The notes: generated by a model from the letters alone, not told the origin. DNA of 64,000 bases from Aquabacterium sp. A3 (GCF_038069945.1 NZ_JBBPEV010000001.1:1612001-1676000), one strand, 5' to 3'; positions 1-8,940 are shown, numbered from the stretch's first letter. Numbers and translations: made by a program.

Positions 1-1288
1 GGTAGCGTTTGTCGGCGAGGTCGGCCGAGCGGCGGGCGGCGCCCAAGGCCTCATCGACCGATCCGGCCTGCTCACGCGTGGCGGTCAGGCCGCTGAGTTG
101 GCCTTCGACGTCGCCAAAGGCCTGCAACACCGACTGGCGATAGTCGGCCACCGACTCTTCCAGCGCGGCTTCAGAGCGCGTGATGGCTGCGCGGTTGCGC
201 CCGCCATCAATGATGGGCAGGTTGAACACGGCGCTGACCAGCCAGCTGCGCGCGCTCATGGTGAACAGATCCGACAGTTCGCTGGACGCCTGTCCGCCTT
301 GGGCCGTCAGCACCAAGGCTGGGAACAATGCCGAGCGGGCCTGACCCACGCGGGCGTTGGCCGCCACCATGCAGGCCTGGGCCACGGCCACGTCGGGGCG
401 GCGCTCCAGCAAAGCCGACGGCAGGCCGGCCGGCACCTGGGGCACGGCCACATCCGCTGGCAAAGGCTGGGCCGCCAGGCTGAAGGCCGACGGGGTCTTG
501 CCCAGCAGCAGCGCCAGGGCCTGTTCGGCACGGCGGCGGTCGCCTTGCGCGGCCTGCAGCTCGGCGCGCGTGCTGGCGCGATCGGCCTGGGCGCGGGCCA
601 GGTCCAACTCGGATACATCGCCCGCCTTGTAGCGCTTGGAAATCAAATCCAGCGTCTGCTCGCGCAGCGACAGCGTGCGGCTCAAGAGATCGGCCACGGC
701 GTCGAGCGTACGCACTTGGTAGTAGGCCTGGGCCACGTCGGCTTGCAGGGCCAGACGCACCGAGCGCAAGGCGGCCTCGGTGGCCTGCGCGTCGGCGTCA
801 GCGGCGCGCACGCCATTGGCCACGCGCTGGAAGAGGTCCACCTCGTAGCTGGCGCCCACGCCCAACTGCCATGCGGTGGCAGCCGGCACGCGGGTTCCAG
901 CGGACTCGCCGGCCTCCACGGCCGAGAGCTTCTGGCGGGTCGCGCCCGCCTGCGCCCCCAACTGCAGCGAGCGGTCGGCCTCGGCGCTGCCCAACAGCGC
1001 TCGCGCGGCTTTGACCCGGGCGGCGGCGGCCGCCAGTCCCGGGTTGCCAGCATCGGCTTGTGCTTGCAGGGCATTGAGCTGCTCATCGCCAAAAGCGCGC
1101 CACCACTCACCGCGCGGCTGGGCCTCTGCGGGCTCAGCCCTCTTCCAGCGGCTCTGAGCGGCCGCCGCTTCCTTGTAGGCCACCGGCACGTCCACCGCGG
1201 CCTGTTGCGCCACCGGCGCCGTGTTGCAGGCCGCCAGCAGGGCTGCCGTGGCCAGGGTGGTCATGGACCAACGAATGGATCGGATCAT
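1..1288 (-). CDS. opcM: RND efflux outer-membrane factor lipoprotein, NodT/OprM family (OpcM/OprC-like), 3' end outside window
   Basis: Trimeric outer-membrane channel of a tripartite drug efflux pump. The frame is open from ATG at 1288 to the window edge, giving about 429 residues of a protein that is usually near 490-510, so only the C-terminus is missing. The N-terminus is a lipoprotein signal peptide with lipobox LLAAC (Cys21). This is followed by the typical conserved WWRAFGD segment and long Ala-rich helices of the outer-membrane efflux family. Its ATG overlaps the stop of the RND pump gene (ATGA at 1285-1288), so the two are translationally coupled. It is the last gene of the operon. 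The symbol follows the matching gene order of the Burkholderia ceo (bpeEF-oprC) locus; orthology is inferred from synteny and not proven. Confidence 0.88.
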   Translation of the reverse strand, partial: MIRSIRWSMTTLATAALLAACNTAPVAQQAAVDVPVAYKEAAAAQSRWKRAEPAEAQPRGEWWRAFGDEQLNALQAQADAGNPGLAAAAARVKAARALLGSAEADRSLQLGAQAGATRQKLSAVEAGESAGTRVPAATAWQLGVGASYEVDLFQRVANGVRAADADAQATEAALRSVRLALQADVAQAYYQVRTLDAVADLLSRTLSLREQTLDLISKRYKAGDVSELDLARAQADRASTRAELQAAQGDRRRAEQALALLLGKTPSAFSLAAQPLPADVAVPQVPAGLPSALLERRPDVAVAQACMVAANARVGQARSALFPALVLTAQGGQASSELSDLFTMSARSWLVSAVFNLPIIDGGRNRAAITRSEAALEESVADYRQSVLQAFGDVEGQLSGLTATREQAGSVDEALGAARRSADLADKRY

Positions 1289-4200
1289 GCTTGCACCTCG
1301 CTGCTCAGCACAGGGGTCGTTGTGGTGGTGGCGGGCTGGGTGGGGCTGATGCGTTCGGCCAGCTTGCGCACCAGCACATAGAAGACAGGCGTGAGGAAGA
1401 GGCCGAACAGGGTCACGCCCAGCATGCCCGCGAACACGGCCACACCCATGGCATGGCGCATTTCGGCACCCGCGCCGGTCGAGAACACCAGGGGCACCAC
1501 GCCCATGATGAAAGCGAAAGATGTCATCAAGATGGGACGCAAGCGCAGCTTGCAAGCCTCCAGCGCCGCTTCGACGATGCCCTTGCCATGGTGCTCCAGC
1601 TCGCGGGCGAACTCGACGATCAGGATGGCGTTCTTGGCCGACAGCCCCACCAGCACGAACAGCGCGATCTGCGTGAAGATGTTGTTGTCACCGCCGGTCC
1701 ACCACACGCCTGCCAGGGCGCACAGCATCGACATCGGCACGATCAGGATCACGGCCAGCGGCAGTGTCCAGCTCTCGTACTGCGCGGCCAGCACCAGGAA
1801 GACCAGCAGCACGCACAGCGGGAACACGTAGACCATGGTGTTGCCGGCCAGGATCTCCTGGTAGGTCAGATCGGTCCACTCGTAGCTCACGCCCTTGGGC
1901 AGCGTCTCGGCGGCGATCTGCTCCATGATGGCCTGGGCCTGACCCGATGACACACCCGGCGCTGCGCCGCCGTTGATGTCGGCAGACACATAGGCGTTGT
2001 AGCGCTGCACGCGGTCGGGGCCGTAGCTGTCGCTCACTTTGACCAGGCTTGAGAGCGGCACCATGTCGCCACTGTTGCTGCGCACCTTGAGCTGCGAGAT
2101 GGCCTCGACGTTGTTGCGGAACGGTGCATCGGCCTGGGCCACGACCTGGAAGGTGCGACCGAAGCGGTTGAAATCGTTCACGTAGAGCGAGCCCAGGTTG
2201 ATCTGCAGCGTGTCGTAGATCGATGCCAGCGGCACGCCCAGTTGCTTGGCCTTGGTGCGGTCCACGTCGGCAAACAGTTGGGGCACGTTGATCTGGTAGC
2301 TGCTGAACACGCCAGCGAGCGCGGGGTTCTGCCAGGCCTTCATCTGCAGGGCCATGACGGCCTGATACAGCTGGTCGTGGCCCACGTTACCGCGGTCTTC
2401 CACGAACAGTTTGAAGCCGCCGATGGCACCCATGCCGTTCACCGCGGGCGGCGGGAACACCATGATGAAGGCGTCCTGGATCGCACCCAGGCGCTTGTTG
2501 ACCTCGGCCGCAATCGCATCACCCGAGAGCTCAGGACTGTTGCGCTTGTCGAAATCATCGAGCGTGTAGAACACGATGCCAGCGTTGGGCGCGTTGGTGA
2601 AACCATTGATCGACAGGCCGGGGAAGGCCACCGATTCCTTCACACCGGGCACCGACTGCGCGATGTCCGTCATGCGGCGGATGACCGCGTCGGTGCGCTC
2701 CAGCGAGGCGGCATCGGGCAATTGCGCGAAGCCCACCAGGTACTGCTTGTCCTGCGCGGGCACGAAACCGGCCGGCACCTGCTTGAACACGAAGAACGCG
2801 GCCACGCACAGCAACAGGTAGGCGCCCATGGTCAGGCTCTTGTGCTTGAGGGTGCCCTGCACGCCACCTTGGTAGCCGTGCGAGGCGCGGTCGAACACGC
2901 GGTTGAAGCGCTTGAAGAAACCACCGAGCAACCAGTCCATGCCACGCGCCAGCTTGTCCTTGGGCGCGTCGTGCGGCTTGAGCAGCACGGCGGCCAGCGC
3001 GGGCGACAGCGTCAGCGAGTTGAAGGCCGAGATCACGGTCGAGATGGCGATCGTCAGCGCGAACTGCTTGTAGAACTGACCCGTCAGGCCCGACACATAG
3101 GCAATGGGCACGAACACCGCACACAGCACCAGCGCGATGGCGATGATCGGCCCCGAGACCTCCTTCATGGCCTGGATGGTGGCGTCACGCGGCGACAGAC
3201 CGAGTGCGATGTTGCGCTCGACGTTCTCGACCACCACGATGGCGTCGTCCACCACGATGCCGATGGCCAGCACCAGGCCGAACAGCGACAGCGTGTTGAT
3301 CGAAAAACCAAAGGCCAGCAGCACCGCGAACGTGCCCACGATGGACACTGGCACGGCCAGCAGCGGGATGATCGATGCGCGCCAGGTCTGCAGGAAGACG
3401 ATGACCACGATCACCACCAGCGCCACGGCTTCGATCAGGGTGTGGATCACGGCCTTGATCGAATCGCGCACGAACTGCGTGGGGTCGTAGACGATGGCGT
3501 AGTCCACGTCGGGCGGGAAGTCCTTCTTGGCCTCGTCCATCACGGCGCGCACGTCTGCAGACAACTGCAGCGCATTGGCGTTAGGCGCCTCGAAGATGCC
3601 CATGCCGATGGCCGGCTTGTTGTTGAGCAGCGAGCGCAGCGCGTACTGGTTCGAGCCCAGCTCGATGCGGGCCACGTCGCGCAGGTAGGTCACGCCACCG
3701 GCCGCGTTGGTGTTGACGATGATGTTGCCAAACTCTTCTTCGGTGGCCAGGCGACCTTGGGTGTTGACCGACAACTGAAAGGGTGCGGTGGTGTCGGGCG
3801 GAGCCCCCACGGTGCCCGCGGCCACCTGCACGTTCTGCTCGCGAATCGCAGCCACCACGTCGGCAGCGGTCAGGCCACGCTGGGCCACCTTCTGCGGGTC
3901 CAGCCAGATGCGCATGGCGTAATCGCCCGAGCCGAACACCTCGACCTGACCCATGCCTGGCAGACGCGAGAGACGGTCCTTCACGTTCAGCGTGGCGTAG
4001 TTGCGCAGGTAGACGTCGTCGTACGTGCCATTGGGCGAGAGCAGGTGCACCACCATCGTGATGTTGGGCGAGCTCTTGACCGTGGTCACGCCGATCTGGC
4101 GCACCTCTTCGGGCAGGCGCGGCAAGGCGCGCTGCACGCGGTTTTGCACCTGGGTTTCAGCCTGCTCGACGTTGGTGCCGATCTTGAAGGTGATCGTCAA

Positions 4201-4473
4201 CGTCATCACGCCATCGGTGGTGGCCTGCGAGGACATGTAAAGCATGTTCTCGACGCCGTTGATCTGCTCCTCCAAGGGCGCAGCGACGGTTTCAGCGATG
4301 ACCTTGGGGTTGGCGCCCGGGAATTGCGCGCGCACCACCACCGAAGGCGGCACCACCTCGGGGTACTCCGAGATGGGCAGCTTGAAGATGGCGATGACCC
4401 CCGCGATGAAGACGAGGATGGACAAGACCGCAGCAAAAATCGGCCTGTCCACAAAGCGTGTGGAGATGTTCAT
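1285..4473 (-). CDS. ceoB: RND efflux pump permease, HAE1 family (AcrB/CeoB/BpeF-like)
   Basis: Inner-membrane proton-driven drug antiporter of 1062 residues, the usual length for AcrB/MexB. It begins MNISTRFVDRPIFAAVLSIL (first membrane helix). It carries the RND motif GIVVDDAIVVVENVERN in TM4, with the paired aspartates of the proton relay, and the family's repeated porter-domain arrangement with a second six-helix bundle near the C-terminus. It lies 15 nt downstream of the adaptor gene and overlaps the outer-membrane factor by 4 nt. The whole unit llpE-ceoA-ceoB-opcM reads as one operon. The Burkholderia homologues export chloramphenicol, trimethoprim, fluoroquinolones and salicylate; that substrate range is family knowledge and is not shown here. 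Confidence 0.95.
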   Translation of the reverse strand: MNISTRFVDRPIFAAVLSILVFIAGVIAIFKLPISEYPEVVPPSVVVRAQFPGANPKVIAETVAAPLEEQINGVENMLYMSSQATTDGVMTLTITFKIGTNVEQAETQVQNRVQRALPRLPEEVRQIGVTTVKSSPNITMVVHLLSPNGTYDDVYLRNYATLNVKDRLSRLPGMGQVEVFGSGDYAMRIWLDPQKVAQRGLTAADVVAAIREQNVQVAAGTVGAPPDTTAPFQLSVNTQGRLATEEEFGNIIVNTNAAGGVTYLRDVARIELGSNQYALRSLLNNKPAIGMGIFEAPNANALQLSADVRAVMDEAKKDFPPDVDYAIVYDPTQFVRDSIKAVIHTLIEAVALVVIVVIVFLQTWRASIIPLLAVPVSIVGTFAVLLAFGFSINTLSLFGLVLAIGIVVDDAIVVVENVERNIALGLSPRDATIQAMKEVSGPIIAIALVLCAVFVPIAYVSGLTGQFYKQFALTIAISTVISAFNSLTLSPALAAVLLKPHDAPKDKLARGMDWLLGGFFKRFNRVFDRASHGYQGGVQGTLKHKSLTMGAYLLLCVAAFFVFKQVPAGFVPAQDKQYLVGFAQLPDAASLERTDAVIRRMTDIAQSVPGVKESVAFPGLSINGFTNAPNAGIVFYTLDDFDKRNSPELSGDAIAAEVNKRLGAIQDAFIMVFPPPAVNGMGAIGGFKLFVEDRGNVGHDQLYQAVMALQMKAWQNPALAGVFSSYQINVPQLFADVDRTKAKQLGVPLASIYDTLQINLGSLYVNDFNRFGRTFQVVAQADAPFRNNVEAISQLKVRSNSGDMVPLSSLVKVSDSYGPDRVQRYNAYVSADINGGAAPGVSSGQAQAIMEQIAAETLPKGVSYEWTDLTYQEILAGNTMVYVFPLCVLLVFLVLAAQYESWTLPLAVILIVPMSMLCALAGVWWTGGDNNIFTQIALFVLVGLSAKNAILIVEFARELEHHGKGIVEAALEACKLRLRPILMTSFAFIMGVVPLVFSTGAGAEMRHAMGVAVFAGMLGVTLFGLFLTPVFYVLVRKLAERISPTQPATTTTTPVLSSEVQA

Positions 4474-4488
4474 GGGGTGGGCCTTTCT

Positions 4489-5658
4489 TTACTGGGCAGC
4501 ACTGGCAGCACCTGTGGGGGCGCCCTCCATGGGCACCTCTTGCGGGGCCACCGGTGCACCGGGGCGCACACGCTGCAGGCCATCAACGATGACCCGCTCA
4601 CCCGGCTTCAACCCGGCGGTGACGACCCGCAACGAGCCCACGGTGGCGCCAAGCTGCACTGGCCGGTACTCGGTCTGGTTGTTGGCGGCCACCACGTAAA
4701 CGAACTTGCGGTTCTGGTCGGTGCCCACGGCCTTCTCGGCCACCAGGGCCGAGGCCACACCGCCGGCCTCAGTGCCCAGCTTGACCTTGGCGAACAAACC
4801 CGGGGTGAGCACACCATCCGGGTTGTTGACCACGGCGCGCAAGCGCAGGCTGCCCGTTTGCGGGTCGATCTGGTTGTCCACAAAGTCCAGCTTGCCCGCG
4901 TGCGGGAAGCCCTCTTCATGGGCCAGGCCCACGCTCACTTTCAGGGCGCCCGGGTTGCTGCGGGCCAGCTTGCCCAGCTGCAGGAAGGTGGACTCATCAC
5001 CGTTGAAGCTGACATACACCGGGTTGGCGGACACCAGCGTGGTCAGCACCTGGCTGCCATCCACCAGGTTGCCTTCGGTGATTTCGGCCTTGCCCACGCG
5101 TCCATCAAACGGCGCGCGCACGCTGGTCCACTCCAGATTGAGGCGGGCCGCCGCCAGCGAAGCCTGGTCGGCACCCGACGCAGCCTCGGCCTGCCGGGCG
5201 GTGGACGCGCGCTCGTCGTAATCGCGTTGCGCGATCGCGTTGTCGGCCAGCAGTTGGCGCGCGCGGTTCAGTTCGGTCTGGCTTTGGTCGGCCTTGGCCC
5301 GAGAGCCCGCGGCGGCGGCCTCCAGACGGGCCACTTCGGCGCGGTAGGCGCGTGGGTCGATGGTGAACAGCACCTGGCCCTTGCGCACCAGCGAGCCCGC
5401 CTGGAAGTGCACGCGCTCGATGGTGCCGGCCACGCGGGGACGGATGTCGGCGCGCTCGATGGCTTCAACGCGGCCCGAGAACTCGCGCTCATCGGCCACG
5501 GGCCGCGCGATGACGGCGGCGACGCTCACCGGCATGGCGGGTGGGGCACCGCCCTCGGAGGGGGCGGCTTGCGCCGATTGCTCGGGGCCGCAGCCAGCGA
5601 GCAGGCCGGCCAGCGCCAAGGTCATGGTCAAAGCGATTCGTGTGGACAGTTCGGTCAT
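4489..5658 (-). CDS. ceoA: RND efflux periplasmic adaptor (membrane fusion) lipoprotein
   Basis: Membrane-fusion protein linking the RND pump to the outer-membrane channel. 389 residues. I chose ATG 5658 because the upstream AGGGAG lies 8-13 nt before it and because the protein then starts with a lipoprotein signal (MTELSTRIAL, lipobox LLAGC, Cys23). An in-frame start further upstream would bury this signal. The barrel-sandwich half-motif (GRVEAIERADIRPRVAGTIE), the alpha-hairpin with Ala/Gln repeats, the second lipoyl half (TSVRAPFDGRVGKAEI) and the beta-barrel/membrane-proximal domain are in the usual order. It is the second gene of the operon after llpE. Confidence 0.93.
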   Translation of the reverse strand: MTELSTRIALTMTLALAGLLAGCGPEQSAQAAPSEGGAPPAMPVSVAAVIARPVADEREFSGRVEAIERADIRPRVAGTIERVHFQAGSLVRKGQVLFTIDPRAYRAEVARLEAAAAGSRAKADQSQTELNRARQLLADNAIAQRDYDERASTARQAEAASGADQASLAAARLNLEWTSVRAPFDGRVGKAEITEGNLVDGSQVLTTLVSANPVYVSFNGDESTFLQLGKLARSNPGALKVSVGLAHEEGFPHAGKLDFVDNQIDPQTGSLRLRAVVNNPDGVLTPGLFAKVKLGTEAGGVASALVAEKAVGTDQNRKFVYVVAANNQTEYRPVQLGATVGSLRVVTAGLKPGERVIVDGLQRVRPGAPVAPQEVPMEGAPTGAASAAQ

Positions 5659-5680
5659 GTGGACACTCCCTGAAGTGGAG

Positions 5681-6544
5681 TCAAAGGTTGCGGTGTTCTG
5701 GTGAAGTGAGAGGCGCGCTGTCTGGATGCGCGATGAAATCGCGCATGGCCAGCACACAAGGGTCGTCGGCGGTCAGCTCGCAACGGTCTGCGGCATCGCG
5801 CAGGTGGTCGGCCGGTGGCAGGGCCACGTCGTGGGCCACGTTGCCCGCCTCGCGCAACTGGGCGGCGTAAGCCTTGGCCTCATCGGCCAGCGGATCACCC
5901 TCGGTGTGAAAGATCAGCGCTGGCGGCAAGCCACCCAGGCGCCGGGCGTTGAGCGGGCTGGCATAGGGGTGCAGCCGGTCGGCCGGGTTGGGCAGGTAAA
6001 GGCGGTAGGCGGCTTCGGCCGCCTGGGCCAGCTCGCGTTGATCAGGGTCATTGGCCGCGCAGCGCATGGAGCCACACCCCATGCTGGCGTCCAGCATGGG
6101 CATCACCAGCACCTGTCCGGACAGCTTGGGCCCCAGGCGATCACGACACACCAGCGCCGACACCGCCGCCAGGTTGCCACCGGCCTCGCAGCCCCCCACG
6201 AACAGGGGCGCGCCACGGCTGGCCAGGCGGTTGCGGTGTTGCCAGGCCATGCACAACACCACGTGGGCATCCTCCACCGGTGCGGGAAACGCGCGCTCAG
6301 GCTGTACTGCATAGGTGGGCGCCAGGATGTTGGCACCACAGACGTCAGCCATCACGCGCAGACAGTTGTTGGCTTCGTCCAGGTCGGGCACCACGAAGCC
6401 CCCCGGCGCAAAAAACACCATCAGCGCCGGCTTGCTGGCCACGCTGCGGTACAGGCGCAGGCGCAGCGGCCCGCTGTGGCCAGGCCACTCCAGTTCGCTG
6501 ATCGGCGCAGAAGGATCGAGAGACAGGACAGACGCGTCAGGCAT
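5681..6544 (-). CDS. llpE: LlpE-like alpha/beta-hydrolase-fold protein, catalytic serine apparently replaced
   Basis: Lipase-like protein occupying the place of llpE in the Burkholderia ceo/bpeEF operons. The HSL-family alpha/beta-hydrolase fold is recognisable: an oxyanion-like segment FFAPGGFV replaces HGGG, the nucleophile-elbow region reads VGGCEAGGNLAA, an Asp segment reads EGDPLADEAKAYAAQLREAG, and a His segment reads PPADH. In the elbow the usual GDSAGG has become GCEAGG, so the nucleophile position is Glu (about residue 120 from the chosen start). The protein is therefore probably not a classical serine esterase. The start is uncertain: ATG 6544 is used, ATG 6571 is an alternative, and neither has a strong Shine-Dalgarno sequence. 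It is the first gene of the efflux operon, 22 nt before the adaptor gene. Confidence 0.8.
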   Translation of the reverse strand: MPDASVLSLDPSAPISELEWPGHSGPLRLRLYRSVASKPALMVFFAPGGFVVPDLDEANNCLRVMADVCGANILAPTYAVQPERAFPAPVEDAHVVLCMAWQHRNRLASRGAPLFVGGCEAGGNLAAVSALVCRDRLGPKLSGQVLVMPMLDASMGCGSMRCAANDPDQRELAQAAEAAYRLYLPNPADRLHPYASPLNARRLGGLPPALIFHTEGDPLADEAKAYAAQLREAGNVAHDVALPPADHLRDAADRCELTADDPCVLAMRDFIAHPDSAPLTSPEHRNL

Positions 6545-6636
6545 GTGCAGTACACCCAGCACCGGCCCCATGACCGGCGTTCTGCAGACTGTAAAGATGC
6601 GCCCTGACTGGATAAATACCATTTTTACGAAATGAC

Positions 6637-6654
6637 TGTTCACATTGGTGAACA
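6637..6654. promoter_or_regulatory. Perfect 7-bp inverted repeat, candidate LysR operator
   Basis: TGTTCAC-ATTG-GTGAACA lies in the divergent region between llpE and the LysR gene, ending 7 nt before the regulator's ATG. The symmetry and T...A spacing suit a LysR-type binding site controlling the efflux operon and the regulator itself. The role is inferred from position. Confidence 0.5.
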
Positions 6655-6661
6655 ATCAAGC

Positions 6662-7570
6662 ATGGACAAGTTCAAAGCCATCGAGGTGTTTGTGCGCGTG
6701 GTGGACCTGGGGAGCTTCACCCGGGCAGCCGATGCCCTGGGCATGCCCAAAGCCACGGTGTCGACCCTGGTGCAGGATCTGGAGGCCCAGTTGGGCGTGC
6801 GCCTGCTGCAACGCACCACGCGCCGGGTGGGCCTGACGGCCGAAGGCGCGGCCTACTACGAGCGCTGTGCCCGCGTGTTGGACGACCTGCGCGAGGCCGA
6901 TGAGGCGGTGTCTTCGCGACATGGACAGCCCGAGGGGCGACTGAAGGTGGACATGCCCACCAGCTTGGCCAGCCTCCTGATGCCAGAGGCCATACCGCGA
7001 TTCATGGCCCGCTACCCCGGCCTGGAACTGGAGTTGGGCTGCTCCGACCGGCTCATCAACGTGGTCAATGAGGGCGTGGACTGCGTTCTGCGCGTGGGCG
7101 AGTTGCGCGACCCGACCCTGGTAGCGCGCCGCGTGGGCGACATGCGCTTCGTGACGGTGGCCTCACCCAAGTACCTGGCACAACACGGGGAACCCACCCA
7201 CCCGAGCGACCTGATGCAATCCGCGCACCGGTGCGTGCATTACTTCTTGCCAGGAGGCAAGCATGCAAGCTTTGAGTTTCAGCGGGGCAGCGAGACACTG
7301 TCGCTCACCCCACCAGGGACCCTCGCCGTGAACGACTCCAACGCCTACCATGATGCCTGCATGGCAGGGCTGGGCATCGGCCAGATACCTGAGTTGGTGC
7401 TTCGTACACCAGGCCGTGAGAACGCGCTCAAACCCGTGCTGACCGACTGGTGTGCCGGCGTGATGCCCGTGCACGTGGTTTTCCCATCGAACCGGCATCT
7501 CTCAACGCGGGTGCAGGCTTTTGTTGAATGGGCCGCCACCTTGTTCGAGACCACACCGCGACCTGTTTGA
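6662..7570 (+). CDS. ceoR: LysR-family regulator divergent from the efflux operon (CeoR/BpeT-like)
   Basis: LysR-type transcriptional regulator of 302 residues. It starts MDKFKAIEVFVRVVDLGSFT, with an N-terminal winged HTH (TRAADALGMPKATVSTLVQDLE, about residues 18-40) and a C-terminal periplasmic-binding-like effector domain. I prefer ATG 6662 to the in-frame ATG 6632, because the family begins with MDKF/MDRF and because the upstream ATG would run through the palindrome at 6637-6654. Orientation and neighbourhood match CeoR/BpeT, the known activators of this pump family in Burkholderia. Its effector here is unknown. Confidence 0.87.
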   Translation: MDKFKAIEVFVRVVDLGSFTRAADALGMPKATVSTLVQDLEAQLGVRLLQRTTRRVGLTAEGAAYYERCARVLDDLREADEAVSSRHGQPEGRLKVDMPTSLASLLMPEAIPRFMARYPGLELELGCSDRLINVVNEGVDCVLRVGELRDPTLVARRVGDMRFVTVASPKYLAQHGEPTHPSDLMQSAHRCVHYFLPGGKHASFEFQRGSETLSLTPPGTLAVNDSNAYHDACMAGLGIGQIPELVLRTPGRENALKPVLTDWCAGVMPVHVVFPSNRHLSTRVQAFVEWAATLFETTPRPV

Positions 7571-7921
7571 ACCACGTCATGCTGGGGGGAGCGCACCAGG
7601 AGTCCTGTCGTGGCGAGCTGCTGCCGCCAGCTGAAATGAATTTCCCACACAACGCGCTTCCCTGTTATAGTGGGTTTAGGTGCATGCTGTTTCGCTTTCC
7701 TCCGCAGCACCTGTCGCCCTGTGGGGCCGCGTCCTTTGACGCCCAGCACCCGCATTCTTCGCAGCACCGGCTTGTTGTTTCCGGCTCCTGCTCTCTTCAG
7801 GCAAGCGTCGTCTGATCCCGTTGTCCTGCTCACCCGTCTGGTACGGGCGTCTTGTTCAAGCAGGCTCCTGATCTCTCTGTTTTCCTGGGCATTGGCCTGA
7901 CCTTCGGGTGGCGCTGCCCGC
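7571..7921 (+). promoter_or_regulatory. Gene-free leader with extended -10 promoter and a hairpin upstream of the IF-1 locus
   Basis: 351 nt without a convincing gene. An extended -10 motif, TGTTATAGT (7663-7671), is the best promoter candidate; its -35 region (TTTCCC near 7641) is poor. If transcription starts near 7678, infA has a leader of about 530 nt. That leader is rich in C and T on the sense strand and contains a small stem, CCCGT-CTGGT-ACGGG (7833-7847), followed by a T-rich stretch. Long leaders are common on cold-shock mRNAs; regulation of this kind is inferred here. Confidence 0.4.
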
Positions 7922-8173
7922 TTGCATTCTTTTCCTTTGAACGATCTCCTTCCTCACCGTCAACAGGTGGGGCGCTATGTGCTGTCGCCGGTCTCACGTC
8001 AGACCGATGACGGACAGTACACCGCCTCGCTGTCCATCCGCAGTGGTCGGGGTTCCGCCAGTCATGACCGGGTGTTCCGGTTCATCCCGCTGTTCCCCAC
8101 ATCCCTCGCCGCCGTTCAGTACGCGCTGGCCCAGGGCATGCACTACACCCGTCAACCCGCATTGCCCGCCTGA
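7922..8173 (+). CDS. Small conserved-looking protein of unknown function, probable TTG start
   Basis: An 83-residue reading frame between the promoter and infA. No in-frame ATG is available near the front: translation would begin at TTG 7922 (MHSFPLND...) or TTG 7937. The frame reads as a compact alpha/beta protein ([20 protein letters not shown], then [20 protein letters not shown] and YALAQGMHY). This pattern of an opening strand, a basic SHDRVFRF strand and a closing helix resembles small unknown proteins found in Burkholderiales. Other frames in the stretch lack such a pattern. It is co-oriented with infA, 32 nt upstream. Function unknown; the start codon is the least certain part. Confidence 0.55.
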   Translation: MHSFPLNDLLPHRQQVGRYVLSPVSRQTDDGQYTASLSIRSGRGSASHDRVFRFIPLFPTSLAAVQYALAQGMHYTRQPALPA

Positions 8174-8205
8174 TTCCAGGCCCGGCATGCCCACATCCAT
8201 TCATC

Positions 8206-8469
8206 ATGGCCAAAGAAGAACTCATTGAAATGCGCGGACAGGTGGACGAAGTGCTGCCCGACTCGCGCTTCCGCGTCACCCTTGAAAACGGTCACAGCCT
8301 GATCGCCTACACCGGCGGCAAGATGCGCAAACACCGCATCCGCATCCTGGCCGGCGACAAGGTCTCGCTCGAACTGTCGCCCTACGACCTCAACAAGGGT
8401 CGCATCACTTTCCGTCACCTCGAGCCCCGCTCGGGTGGCGCACCCCAGGCACCGCGTCGTCGGTTCTGA
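8206..8469 (+). CDS. infA: Translation initiation factor IF-1 (stand-alone copy)
   Basis: S1/OB-fold initiation factor that binds the 30S A site. 87 residues, against the usual 72, because of a C-terminal extension ([17 protein letters not shown]). The characteristic motifs are present: [46 protein letters not shown] and [14 protein letters not shown]. Burkholderiales commonly carry more than one infA; the ribosomal-operon copy normally sits beside rpmJ, whereas this one is followed by an RNA-binding-protein gene. That context suggests a condition-specific paralogue, for example at low temperature, which is an inference. Confidence 0.95.
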   Translation: MAKEELIEMRGQVDEVLPDSRFRVTLENGHSLIAYTGGKMRKHRIRILAGDKVSLELSPYDLNKGRITFRHLEPRSGGAPQAPRRRF

Positions 8470-8512
8470 ACCAGTTGCGAGGGTTCACCCCGCAAGGTGA
8501 TACCTCAACCTG

Positions 8513-8536
8513 GGGCCTGCTGGCCGCGGCAGGCCC
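8513..8536 (+). terminator. Strong GC hairpin between infA and the RRM gene
   Basis: GGGCCTGC (8513-8520), an 8-nt loop and GCAGGCCC (8529-8536). There is no clear T-run after it, so it could be a weak terminator, an mRNA processing or stability element, or part of the RRM gene's leader. Confidence 0.45.
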
Positions 8537-8587
8537 TCTCATTCCAGCGGCAAATCTCTCTCTTGAAATCTCTGAAAGGGTCCAACC

Positions 8588-8932
8588 ATGGACAACAAGC
8601 TCTACGTCGGCAACCTGCCCTACTCGATGCGCGACGACGACCTGCAACAGCACTTCGCCCAGTTCGGTGAAGTGGCCTCTGCCAAGGTCATGACCGATCG
8701 CGACACCGGCCGCTCCAAGGGCTTCGGCTTCGTGGAAATGGGTTCGGGCCAGGAAGCTCAAGCCGCCATCCGCGGCATGAACGGTCAGTCGTTTGACGGC
8801 CGCGCCCTGGTGGTGAACGAAGCCCGTCCCCGTGAAGACCGTCCCCGTGGCGGCTTCGGTGGTGGCAATGGCGGCGGCTACGGCGGCGGCAATGGCGGTG
8901 GTGGCTACGGCGGTGGCCGTCGCGGCTACTGA
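8588..8932 (+). CDS. Glycine-rich RRM RNA-binding protein
   Basis: A single RNA recognition motif protein of 114 residues. RNP2 is LYVGNL (residues 4-9) and RNP1 is KGFGFVEM (about 41-48). The C-terminal tail is a Gly/Tyr/Arg-rich stretch of GGGYGGGNGG type. This is the bacterial RRM family whose cyanobacterial and proteobacterial members respond to cold and bind A/U-rich RNA. The ATG is preceded by GAAAGGGTCC, a reasonable ribosome-binding site. Its position after a spare IF-1 and a long leader supports a cold-shock or translation role, but this is inferred. Confidence 0.93.
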   Translation: MDNKLYVGNLPYSMRDDDLQQHFAQFGEVASAKVMTDRDTGRSKGFGFVEMGSGQEAQAAIRGMNGQSFDGRALVVNEARPREDRPRGGFGGGNGGGYGGGNGGGGYGGGRRGY

Positions 8933-8940
8933 TCAAGCCC

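Noticed and set aside
98..1381. A 427-codon plus-strand open frame at the window start
   Set aside because: It is a shadow of the outer-membrane factor gene, which has a lipoprotein signal, start overlap with the pump gene and family motifs.
2242..5673. A 1143-codon open frame on the plus strand opposite the efflux pump genes
   Set aside because: It is antisense to ceoB/ceoA, consists of low-complexity His/Gly/Arg-rich text and arises from high third-position GC. The minus-strand genes carry all the recognisable motifs.
7977..8228. ATG-started 83-codon frame overlapping the small protein before infA
   Set aside because: It is out of frame with the plausible small protein, Pro/Ser/Arg-rich, and overlaps the infA start. 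It looks like a frame shadow.
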